A stretch of DNA of 17,071 nt from Actinomycetota bacterium. GTDB taxonomy: Bacteria; Actinomycetota; Acidimicrobiia; Acidimicrobiales; BP-101. The translations under genes were made by a program, and so were the position numbers. Location: NCBI GenBank assembly GCA_030838265.1, contig JAUTXA010000189.1:1-17071 (forward strand), given 5' to 3'. Shown piece by piece: positions 1 through 8,755 of the stretch. The notes under the pieces were generated by a model. It was not told the origin of the DNA and did no database searches. It was given only the letters and a program-made list of their open reading frames with translations. Each line of letters begins with the position of its first letter. Position 1 is the stretch's first letter.

Positions 1-1763
<1,763 letters not shown>

Positions 1764-1767
<4 letters not shown>

Positions 1768-2444
1768 CCCCTCGACACCTGATCGGAGGGCGGCGGGGCC
1801 ACGGTGACCGTGAGCCCGAACCGATCGAGATCCAAGGTGGTGCGGAACCCGGCGGCCCCGTAGGACTCGCGCACCACCCGACCGGCACCGTCGAGCCACA
1901 CATCGACAGTGAGGGCGGGTGCGAGGGCGCGAATCGTGGCGACGTAGTGGGTCGCCCGAACACCGCCGACGTCGTCGGCGCCACGACGGACGGCCCCGGT
2001 GGCCCCCGCCAGGTAGTCGAGGGCCGCGGCCGGATCGACGCTGGTCAGCAGGTCGGCTCCCGCCGCATTGCCCAGGCCGACCGCCAGCCATGAGGGGGTC
2101 GAGCCCACCTGGTCGGGTAGCCGCAGGTAGACGTGGCGGCCGACGACCCGTTGCTCCAGGGAGCCCAGGCCCAGGACTCGGAGGTCGAGCACCAGCGAGC
2201 CCCGGCCGCGTGCGAAGTCAACGACACCATCGCCAGTGACCGCAACCGCCCGGCGGGCGACCGACAGGCGGAGGCGGGCCGAACCGGCGGCGCGGGTGTG
2301 GGCCGGCGCGGCCTGCACCAGGGCGAGGGCAGTGGGCCCCCGGCCGCACCCGGCGGGAGCTATGACCCCCCCAGCCAACGCGGCGGCGGCCGCGAGGGCG
2401 GAGACAGGGACACGGACGGGCAGAACACGGCGGCGACGCGGCAC
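1764..2444 (-). CDS. Putative lipoprotein of the LppX/LprG-like (LolA-fold) type
   Basis: The 226-residue product starts with an arginine-rich n-region (MPRRRR), a hydrophobic Ala/Val stretch to about residue 28, and a Cys at position 33 within APAGC. This suggests lipid attachment, although the -3 residue is Pro rather than the usual Leu. The rest alternates short beta strands: a VTGDGVVDF segment, a GRHVYLRLP segment, then VDVWLDGAGRVVRE near the C-terminus. This is the pattern of the mycobacterial LppX/LprA/LprG family, whose hollow half-barrel carries lipids across the envelope; that function is known for the family and only inferred here. The GTG start at 2444-2442 is chosen because GGAGG lies six bases upstream. 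The gene diverges from the cyclase gene and converges on the PBP gene, with overlapping stops. A generic secreted beta-rich lipoprotein is the alternative. Confidence 0.7.
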
Positions 2445-2553
2445 GAAGACCTCCAGGCCAACAGGGGTTGGAGGCGGCCGGTCAGGCGGGCCGCGAGCGG
2501 GCCCCAGGCTATGCCACCGGTCACACCACAGGGCTGAACATGGCGACCCGACT

Positions 2554-2559
2554 TATCCT
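2554..2559 (+). promoter_or_regulatory. Candidate -10 element for a leaderless start of the cyclase gene
   Basis: TATCCT lies seven bases upstream of the in-frame GTG at 2567 and fits the TANNNT consensus. A transcript initiating at about +7 from it would begin at or next to the start codon, giving a leaderless mRNA, which is common in actinobacteria. I see no convincing -35 and no Shine-Dalgarno sequence before this GTG. Inference only. Confidence 0.4.
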
Positions 2560-2566
2560 GGGCCGA

Positions 2567-5500
2567 GTGATCTGTCCGACATGCGGAGCCGAGGCGCCTG
2601 ATGCCAGCCGCTTCTGCCCCGCGTGCGGACGTCCCCTGCTCCTCAGTGGCGACGAGCGCCGCGTCGTCACCGTCCTGTTCGCCGACCTCGTCGGGTTCAC
2701 CGGCCTGAGCGAGAGCCGCGACCCGGAGCAGGTCAAGAACCTGGTCGACGGCTGCTTCGCCCGGCTGGCCGACGACGTCACCGCCTTCGGAGGCCGCGTC
2801 GACAAAGTCGTCGGCGACGCCCTCGTCGCCCTCTTCGGGGCTCCGGTGGCCCACGAGGATGACGCCGAGCGAGCGGTGCGGAGCGCCCTTCAGATGCAGC
2901 GCACACTCGCCGCCCACGTAGCGCAGACGGGCACCGACATCCGCATGCGAGTCGGCGTGAACACCGGCGAGGTTCTCGTCGGTGCCCTGCGGGCCGGCGG
3001 GGACTACACGGCCATGGGCGACGTCGTCAACGTGGCCAGCCGGCTCCAGACGATGGCCAACCCGGGCCAGGTGGTCGTCGGCCCCCAGACCTACGCCAGC
3101 ACCATGGCCGGCATCGGCTACGAGCCGCTGGGCGCCCTCGAGGCGCGGGGCCGCGAGGAGCGGGTCGAGGCCTGGGTCGCCCTCCAGACGTTGGCACCGC
3201 CCGGTCGCCGGCCCAAGCGCAGCAGCCCGCTGGTCGGCCGCGACCACGAGCTCGGCCTGCTGCGCCACGCCCTCGACACCGCCGTCGCGCGGCAGCGCGC
3301 CCAGTTCGTCCTTCTGCTCGGCGAGGCCGGGGTCGGAAAGAGCCGGTTGGCCGAGGAGCTGGCGTCGACTGCCGTCACCGTCCACGGCGCTCGCGTCCTC
3401 GAAGGGCGCTGCGTCCCCTACGGCGAGGTCAACGTCTGGTGGCCGGTGGCCGAGGCCCTGCGCCAGGCCTGCGCCATCGAAGATGACGACGACGTCGAGA
3501 CCATGCGCCACAAGTGCAAGGAGGAAGTCAGGGTGGCGGCGGGCCGCAACGCCGACGACCCTGACGTCGAACGGCTGGCCGACGGCCTGCTCTACCTGAT
3601 GGGTGTCGAGTCGGTGCTGCGCGATCTCGACCCGGCGCGCGCCCTCGAGGTCGGCCGCCGCGCCCTGCAGACCGTGCTCGAGGGACGAGCCCGCCAGACC
3701 CCCGTGGTGGTCGTGCTCTCCGAGGTGCACTGGGCCGACGACCAGGTGCTCGGTCTCGTCGACCACCTGCTCGAACGTCTGGCCGGGCTGCCGATCATGT
3801 TGGTGGCCACCGCCCGTCCCGACCTCGAGGAGCGATGGGCCCACCAGCCCGGCCATCACAACATCGTCGTCCTCCACGTCGACCCCCTCGACTCGACGGC
3901 GACGGGCGAGCTGTTGCGAGCCCTGTTCGAGGGCGAGCCCCCGCCCGAGCTGCGCGACGCCCTCATCGCCCGCTCCGGCGGCAATCCCTTCTTCCTCGAG
4001 GAGCTCGTCTCACTGCTGATCGAAGCCGGTCTCCTCACCGGTGAGCCCGGCCAACGCCCCACGCTCCTCCCCGGCGACGAGCTGCCGGCCACCCTCCGCG
4101 GCTTGGTGGCGGCCCGCCTCGATGCCCTCGACCGGCGGGAGCGAGCGACCCTCGAGGACGCGGCCGTGGTCGGCGGCACCGGGTCGGTGGCCGTCCTCGA
4201 AGCCATGGCCGCCAGCCGGGGCGAGGAGGAACCCGAGCGCATCCGGCTCGAGCTCACGGCCCGAGACCTGCTCGACGCCGACCCGAGCGGCGAGTCGTGG
4301 TCGTTCCGATCCGAGCTGGTGCGCGAGGTCGCCTACGGCACGTTGACCAAGTCCGACCGGGCCCGCCGTCACGCCGCCCTGGCCGTGTGGCTCGAGCGGC
4401 GCCAACAAGAGCTGGGCCGCGACGAGGATCTCGAGCAGCTGGCCCACCACGCCGGCATGGCCGCCCGCCTCGTCCTCGAGCTCGGGCCCGTCGACGGCGT
4501 CCCTTCCAACATCCGCCACACGGCCCTCCATGCCATCGAGCGCGCTGCGGGTCGGGCCAAGGCGCGCGACCACCGGGCCGCCGCCCTCCATCTCTACGAG
4601 CACGCCCTCCTGCTGCTGCCGAGCGAAGACGGCTTCAACCGGCGGCGGGCCCTCCTCGGCCGGGCCGACGCCCTGACCTCGATGCGGCGGCTCGAGGACG
4701 CGCGCGACGACATAGACACGGTGATGGCCGAGGCCGAGGCCGAGGGCGATCGCTGTCACCAGGCCATGGCCCTCAGCGTGTTGGGGAACATCGAGCAGAC
4801 CGAGGGTGACCTGGCCGGGTCCGAAGCGCACCTCACCGAGGCGGTGACCCTCTTCGAAGCCGAAGACGATGGGCTGGGCGCGGCGGGTGCCCGCCGGCTC
4901 CTCGGCATGACCCGCCTCTTTGCGGGCGACCCGAACGGCGCCCGGGTGGCGGTGGCCGCCGCCCTCGATGGCTTCCGGTCCGGCAGCGATCGGCGAGGCC
5001 AGGCCTGGGCCCTGCAGAGCCTGGCCTGGATCGCCTTCACCGAGGGCGACACCGGCACGTCCGAGGACTTCGCCCTCCAGTCGGCCAACCTCTTCAACGA
5101 GATCGGCGACCTCGGCGGCGTGGGCTGGGCGCTGGGCCTGTTGGCTTGGGTCCGGTACTTCCAGGGCAACCTGGCCGAGGCCGGTCAGCTGGCCGACCAG
5201 CTCCTGGCCGAGTCGCGGGAGATGGGCGACCGCTGGGCCCTAGCCATGATCCTCACCCTCCAGTCCAGCGTGCGCATGTGGCTGGGCCGGCCCGACGAGG
5301 CCATCGAACCCGGACTCGAGGCCCAGCGCCTCTTCTCCGATCTCGGTGACGGCCTCGGCCTCTACCAGTCGGGCAACCCGTTGGCGCGGGCCATGATCGC
5401 CGACGGCCGGGTCGGCGAAGCCCGCCAGCTGGTCGCCCGCATCGTGGCCACGGCCAAGCCCCCGGGCGGCGCCAACCGGCTCAACGCCCTCCTGCCGGCC

Positions 5501-6124
5501 GCCATCGCCCTGCAGCTGGGCGAGCCCCAAGAGGCACTCGATGCCCTAGCCCTCGACGACGGAAGCGACCCGACCTCGGCGTCGATGGCGGGGCTCCTCG
5601 GCGATGTCGAGACCGCGGCCTACCAGGCGCTCGGCTTCCTCCAGCTGGGCCAACCCGAGGATGCCCTCGTCGTTCTCGAGCGAGCCCGTCCCGCCCACAC
5701 CCCGGGCGAGCAGGCCCACTACCTGAGCATGCTCATCCTGGTCCGGGCCGCGGCGGGACGAGCCGACGACGCCCTCGAGGCGGCCGACGCCTTCGCCGCC
5801 GTCACCGTCGGCAGCTACCAGGACCGTCTCCGGGCTGGGATGGGCACGGCCTTCGCCCTGCGTCAACAGGGACGCGAGGCCGAGGCCTCGGTCGCCTTCT
5901 CGCAGGCCACGGCCGAGGCCGACGGCACCACCGACCGTCTCTACCAGGCGCTGGTCCGACTGGCCCGGGCGCGGGCCCTCGAGGCCGATGCCCACCCGGC
6001 GGCCGACGAGGCCCTGGCCGATGCTCGGGCCCGGCTGGCCGACCTCGGGATCCCTGCGCCGGGATGGGAGACGGCCTTTGCCCACGCCGTCGGCATCGGC
6101 GCGGTGGCGACGCCCTCGGCCTAA
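2567..6124 (+). CDS. Zinc-ribbon / class III nucleotide cyclase / STAND-like ATPase / TPR-repeat signalling protein
   Basis: The 1185-residue protein begins with a zinc ribbon (CPTC at 3-6, CPAC at 17-20). A class III cyclase homology domain follows at about 30-205. It keeps both metal aspartates (D40 in FADLVGFT, D84 in VGDALVALF), the lysine and aspartate expected for adenine recognition (K80, D152), and the transition-state pair N155/R159 in VNVASR. It should therefore be an active adenylate cyclase. Residues 222-590 form an AAA_16/STAND-type ATPase with a Walker A at 252-259 (GEAGVGKS) and a Walker B-like VVVVLSEVHWADD at 380-392. The C-terminal half is Ala/Leu-rich helical repeats of TPR type, probably the input or partner-binding part. 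There is no C-terminal LuxR helix-turn-helix. No signal peptide or membrane segment is visible, so it is cytoplasmic. ATGs at 2468 and 2540 are alternative starts; GTG 2567 puts the ribbon at the N-terminus. Its stop overlaps the facing gene by 4 bp. Confidence 0.9.
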   Translation: MICPTCGAEAPDASRFCPACGRPLLLSGDERRVVTVLFADLVGFTGLSESRDPEQVKNLVDGCFARLADDVTAFGGRVDKVVGDALVALFGAPVAHEDDAERAVRSALQMQRTLAAHVAQTGTDIRMRVGVNTGEVLVGALRAGGDYTAMGDVVNVASRLQTMANPGQVVVGPQTYASTMAGIGYEPLGALEARGREERVEAWVALQTLAPPGRRPKRSSPLVGRDHELGLLRHALDTAVARQRAQFVLLLGEAGVGKSRLAEELASTAVTVHGARVLEGRCVPYGEVNVWWPVAEALRQACAIEDDDDVETMRHKCKEEVRVAAGRNADDPDVERLADGLLYLMGVESVLRDLDPARALEVGRRALQTVLEGRARQTPVVVVLSEVHWADDQVLGLVDHLLERLAGLPIMLVATARPDLEERWAHQPGHHNIVVLHVDPLDSTATGELLRALFEGEPPPELRDALIARSGGNPFFLEELVSLLIEAGLLTGEPGQRPTLLPGDELPATLRGLVAARLDALDRRERATLEDAAVVGGTGSVAVLEAMAASRGEEEPERIRLELTARDLLDADPSGESWSFRSELVREVAYGTLTKSDRARRHAALAVWLERRQQELGRDEDLEQLAHHAGMAARLVLELGPVDGVPSNIRHTALHAIERAAGRAKARDHRAAALHLYEHALLLLPSEDGFNRRRALLGRADALTSMRRLEDARDDIDTVMAEAEAEGDRCHQAMALSVLGNIEQTEGDLAGSEAHLTEAVTLFEAEDDGLGAAGARRLLGMTRLFAGDPNGARVAVAAALDGFRSGSDRRGQAWALQSLAWIAFTEGDTGTSEDFALQSANLFNEIGDLGGVGWALGLLAWVRYFQGNLAEAGQLADQLLAESREMGDRWALAMILTLQSSVRMWLGRPDEAIEPGLEAQRLFSDLGDGLGLYQSGNPLARAMIADGRVGEARQLVARIVATAKPPGGANRLNALLPAAIALQLGEPQEALDALALDDGSDPTSASMAGLLGDVETAAYQALGFLQLGQPEDALVVLERARPAHTPGEQAHYLSMLILVRAAAGRADDALEAADAFAAVTVGSYQDRLRAGMGTAFALRQQGREAEASVAFSQATAEADGTTDRLYQALVRLARARALEADAHPAADEALADARARLADLGIPAPGWETAFAHAVGIGAVATPSA

Positions 6125-6627
6125 GCGGCGGGGCCTTCGGTCCTGACCCGCTCGACCTCGACCAGGGCGTCGCGCAGCTGGTCGATCCACTCGCCTTGGT
6201 GCTGGGCCACCAAGCGCACACACCAGGCCAGGGCGTCACTGCGGCTGCGGGCCACGCTGGCGTCGACGAGGGTGTCGAGCACGGCGCGCTCCTCGAACCG
6301 CAACCTCGTCATCACCGGGGCGGCCAGGCTCGTGAACCGCAGCTCGTCGCTACCGATCTTGACCCCCCACGTCACCTTCTTGCCGAAGCGATGCTCGGCC
6401 TCGGAGGCGATGTGGATGCGGCGCTCCCGGGTCTCCTCGCGGAAGGCGTCGGCCCGCGACCGGCGCGCCGCTTGGGCCGCGGCCTCGTTGTCCTTGGCCT
6501 CGAGCTTGGGCTCGGCGATGGTGCCGACCACCACGATCTCATCGCGATCGCTCTTGACCTCGAGGCCGGTGAACCAGTCGTCGGGGACCCGTCCCGTGAA
6601 CCATCCCTGCAGCTCGTCATTCGTCAT
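6121..6627 (-). CDS. Small conserved actinobacterial protein with a possible ribbon-helix-helix C-terminus
   Basis: I recognise this 168-residue product only as a type often annotated hypothetical in actinobacteria. The N-terminus has WFTGRVPDDWFTG followed by a beta-type EIVVVGTIAEPKLEA segment. A charged helix with RREERR-like composition follows (about 48-72), then SEAEHRFGKKVTWGVKIG. Residues 104-140 include PVMTRLRFEER, then VLDTLVDASVARSRSDALAWC. One short strand followed by two helices with an SRSDAL turn resembles a ribbon-helix-helix DNA-binding fold; this is inference. It ends with an amphipathic helix. ATG 6627 is the start. No Shine-Dalgarno precedes it, but AT-rich repeats do (next entry). 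It is last in the run after the QueA-like gene, 45 bp downstream, and its stop overlaps that of the cyclase gene. An unrelated alpha/beta protein of unknown role is the alternative. Confidence 0.6.
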   Translation of the reverse strand: MTNDELQGWFTGRVPDDWFTGLEVKSDRDEIVVVGTIAEPKLEAKDNEAAAQAARRSRADAFREETRERRIHIASEAEHRFGKKVTWGVKIGSDELRFTSLAAPVMTRLRFEERAVLDTLVDASVARSRSDALAWCVRLVAQHQGEWIDQLRDALVEVERVRTEGPAA

Positions 6628-6651
6628 GTACTCATAATTACATGATTACAT
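6625..6651 (-). promoter_or_regulatory. AT-rich repeat block at the start of the small RHH-like gene (operator/promoter candidate)
   Basis: On the + strand CATGTA (6625-6630) and TACATG (6639-6644) form an inverted repeat with an 8-bp spacer, and ATTACAT occurs twice in tandem with an 8-bp period (6637-6643 and 6645-6651). The block is about two-thirds A+T inside a roughly 70% GC region and includes the start codon. Short tandem or inverted half-sites are what ribbon-helix-helix repressors bind, so self-regulation is a reasonable inference. Confidence 0.5.
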
Positions 6652-6662
6652 CGCACCTGCCA

Positions 6663-6684
6663 ATCCTCCCCATCAGGGGAGGAT
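6663..6684 (-). other. Perfect 9-bp hairpin carrying the QueA-like stop codon in its loop
   Basis: ATCCTCCCC (6663-6671) pairs with GGGGAGGAT (6676-6684) around a 4-base loop. The TGA stop of the QueA-like gene occupies 6675-6673, in that loop. No T-tract follows on the - strand, so it is either a weak terminator, a transcript-end stabiliser, or a structure covering the GGGGAGG-like sequence ahead of the next gene. Confidence 0.55.
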
Positions 6685-7743
6685 GAGGTGGAGGTCGCCG
6701 AACTCGTGCCACAGGTAGCCGTTTTCGAGGGCGGCCCGGTACGAGACGTCGAGCAGGTCGCGCCCGGCCACCGCATCGAGGAGCAAGAGGTGGGAGGCCT
6801 TGGGCTCGTGCCAGCCGGTGAGCAGGCCGTCGACCACCCGCACCCCGCGCTCGGGGGTGACGACCAGCTCCGTCCACCCCTCGCCTGGGTGCACCTCGCC
6901 GCGGTCGTCGACGACGGTCTCGAGGGCCCGCACGACCGTGGTGCCCACGGCGACGACCCGGCCGCCGGCCTGGCGGGTGAGGTTGACCAGCCGCGCCGTG
7001 GCGGCCGGCACGCGGAAGGGCTCGGCGAACGGCGGCTCGTGCGCCTCCTGCGACGACACGCCCGCGTGCAGCCGGATGGGAGCGATGGCCACGCCCCTCG
7101 ACACGGCCGCGGTGACGAGCTCGGGGGTGAAGGCCCGGCCGGCCGAGGGCATCTCGACGCTGCCCGGCTCGACGGCGAACACGGTCTGGTACGCCGACAG
7201 GGGCCAGGGCTGGGAGACGTAGCCATAGCGGATGGGACGGCCGTGGACGGCCAGCCAGGCGGTGAGGTCGTCACCCGTCCCATGCAGGGCCGCCACCCAC
7301 AAGCGACTCCCGATGCCCGGCCGGTAGGCCCCGAGGGGGTAGGGGGCGAGGAGCTCGACCGACGCCGACTCCGGGAGGAGAAGCCACGAGCCGGTGTCCA
7401 TGCCGAAATGGGGCTCGGTGCCGTTCGGCCCCGGCCGGCGGACCTCGACCACCCAGAGCCCGCCGGGGAGCGGGGTCGAGAGGTGGAGCTCGTACGGCGT
7501 GCCGTCGGAGGTCTCGGCGTCGAGGGCGGCGGCCATGGTGCCCGAGGTGTTGACGACCAACAGGTCGCCGGCGGCGAGAAGGGAGGGCAGCTCGGTGAAC
7601 TGGTGGTGTTCGATCCGGGTGGACGACCGCCACCCCACCATGAGGCGGACATCGTCGCGCCCTCGGCCCCGAACCTCGGCCGGCTCCGAGGCCTCCAAGG
7701 CGGGCGGCAGCTCGAACTCGAGAGCCGACCGGGTCATGGTCAC
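6673..7743 (-). CDS. QueA-like S-adenosylmethionine:tRNA ribosyltransferase-isomerase homologue, divergent
   Basis: At 356 residues it matches the QueA family in length and layout. QueA moves the ribosyl group of SAM to 7-aminomethyl-7-deazaguanine in tRNA to make epoxyqueuosine. Family landmarks are FELPPALEA (10-18), AAGDLLVVNTSGTMAA (57-72), LSAYQTVFAVEPGSVEMPSAG (starts at 182), VVAVGTTVVRALE (263-275) and the C-terminal LLTGWHEPKASHLLLL and FGDLHLIL segments. Several signature positions differ from E. coli QueA: GLHF is replaced by GRAF, HVGAGTF by HAGVSSQ, HLPES by HEPKAS and YGDAM by FGDLH. The fold call is good, but the substrate is uncertain, and no other queuosine gene is in the window. 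The GTG start (7743-7741) overlaps the TGA of the upstream dehydrogenase gene as GTGA, implying translational coupling. Confidence 0.8.
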   Translation of the reverse strand: MTMTRSALEFELPPALEASEPAEVRGRGRDDVRLMVGWRSSTRIEHHQFTELPSLLAAGDLLVVNTSGTMAAALDAETSDGTPYELHLSTPLPGGLWVVEVRRPGPNGTEPHFGMDTGSWLLLPESASVELLAPYPLGAYRPGIGSRLWVAALHGTGDDLTAWLAVHGRPIRYGYVSQPWPLSAYQTVFAVEPGSVEMPSAGRAFTPELVTAAVSRGVAIAPIRLHAGVSSQEAHEPPFAEPFRVPAATARLVNLTRQAGGRVVAVGTTVVRALETVVDDRGEVHPGEGWTELVVTPERGVRVVDGLLTGWHEPKASHLLLLDAVAGRDLLDVSYRAALENGYLWHEFGDLHLILP

Positions 7744-8450
7744 CCCGACGCCACCGGGGTCGACGCTCCTTCGAGGAGGACCTCGGCCTGATAGCGACCG
7801 GACGGAAGCCGCTCGTCGACGAGTCGCAACAGACCAGGGACGCGCTCGGCGGGAAGGGGCCGGTCCGAGATGTCCTCACCGGGGAAGGCGGCCTGGTGCA
7901 TCTCGGTGCGCATGTCGCCGGGGTCGACCCACCACACCCGTACCGCGGGCTCTTCCTGGGCCAGGACGGCGGAGGCGTGATCGAGGGCTGCCTTCGACGA
8001 GCCGTACCCTCCCCATCCCTCATAGGCCTCGACCGCGGCGTCGGAGCTGACGTTCAGGACCGCCCCGCCCGCCGCTCGAAGGTGGGGCAAGGCCACCTGC
8101 ACGAGGGCGAGTGGCGCCACCACGTTGGTGTCATAGATCCGGGTGAGGGCGTCGAGCCCGATCGCCGCCAGGCTCGGCAGCGGACTGGGGCCGAGCTCAC
8201 TGGCGTTGTTCACCACCAGGTCGAGCCCGCCGTTGGCCAGGGCCGCATCGACGAGGTCGAACCGATGCCCGGCGTCGGTGACATCGCCGGCAATGGTGAT
8301 CGCTCGCCCGGCGTGACCGCCCAGGCCGGCGGCCTCGAGGTCGACGGCATGCCGGGCATCGACCACGACGGTCCAGCCCCGTTCGAGCAGTGCCTCGCTC
8401 AGGGCTCGCCCGAGTCCCCGTGAGGCTCCGGTGACGATGGCTGTCGGCAT
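7740..8450 (-). CDS. Short-chain dehydrogenase/reductase (SDR)
   Basis: This is a classical NAD(P)(H)-dependent oxidoreductase with a Rossmann fold, 236 residues long. The cofactor motif TGASRGLG is at 7-14, D56 in GDVTD contacts the adenine ring in the family, and NNAS is at 81-84. The catalytic set is S135/S136 (NVSS), Y149 and K153 in YGSSK, followed by DPGDMRTEM near 177. The substrate cannot be told from sequence. ATG 8450 is preferred over an upstream in-frame start at 8507 because GGGGAG sits about six bases ahead of it and the family motif normally begins a few residues from the N-terminus. It is the first gene of the - strand cluster, and its stop overlaps the QueA-like start by 4 bp, so the two proteins are probably made together. 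Confidence 0.9.
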   Translation of the reverse strand: MPTAIVTGASRGLGRALSEALLERGWTVVVDARHAVDLEAAGLGGHAGRAITIAGDVTDAGHRFDLVDAALANGGLDLVVNNASELGPSPLPSLAAIGLDALTRIYDTNVVAPLALVQVALPHLRAAGGAVLNVSSDAAVEAYEGWGGYGSSKAALDHASAVLAQEEPAVRVWWVDPGDMRTEMHQAAFPGEDISDRPLPAERVPGLLRLVDERLPSGRYQAEVLLEGASTPVASG

Positions 8451-8478
8451 GGCATCTCCCCTCGATTTAACAAGTCTG

Positions 8479-8507
8479 ATCTTGCTATTTCCTGGTGAGG
8501 CTGTCAA
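8479..8507 (-). promoter_or_regulatory. Sigma-70-like promoter candidate for the SDR / QueA-like operon
   Basis: Read on the - strand, a perfect -35 TTGACA (8507-8502) is followed after 17 bp by CAAGAT (8484-8479), which keeps the second, fifth and sixth -10 positions. Initiation near 8472 would leave a leader of about 20 bases containing GGGGAG. A short CAAG-N6-CTTG dyad (8471-8484) overlaps the -10 and could be an operator. Confidence 0.45.
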
Positions 8508-8686
8508 GCGACCAAACGAAGCCCGTGACTATTACAGGCTATTGACAGAAGAACTAGTCCCATCTTTTTGCGCTATCGATTTGGCTCTCACGTTCCTTTC
8601 AGGCTGGAGCGGGCATTGTTTCCATGGGCGAACTCGGTGTCACGGTTTCGAAATCTCGATCTCGGGTTCGCCGTTATTTTCACCAT

Positions 8687-8715
8687 TTGCTATCGACCAG
8701 AGCGGGTCTTATATC
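8687..8715 (+). promoter_or_regulatory. Sigma-70-like promoter candidate for the surface protein gene
   Basis: TTGCTA (8687-8692), a 17-bp spacer and TATATC (8710-8715) precede the chosen ATG at 8756. A start near 8722 would give a leader of about 35 bases with a purine-rich AAGGGCGGGA ribosome-binding stretch at 8741-8750. Confidence 0.4.
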
Positions 8716-8755
8716 TACTCTGGCCCTCCAAGGTACGGGGAAGGGCGGGATTCAC

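Larger units (their letters stand above)
8451..8755. other. Gene-free 305-bp divergent intergenic region, lower in GC
   Basis: No ORF here has the base composition or codon pattern of its neighbours; the region is roughly half A+T. It holds the ribosome-binding site of the SDR gene, a TTGACA-based promoter candidate on -, and a TTGCTA/TATATC candidate on +. A second perfect TTGACA at 8542-8547 (+) has no convincing -10 partner. I see no tRNA or riboswitch fold that I recognise. Confidence 0.6.

Noticed and set aside
2360..3877. 505-residue - strand ORF over the cyclase gene
   Set aside because: Antisense to the conserved cyclase and Walker A motifs; no family features.
8542..8547. Perfect TTGACA on + as a promoter for the surface protein gene
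   Set aside because: No acceptable -10 occurs 16-19 bp downstream and it is over 200 bp from the start codon.
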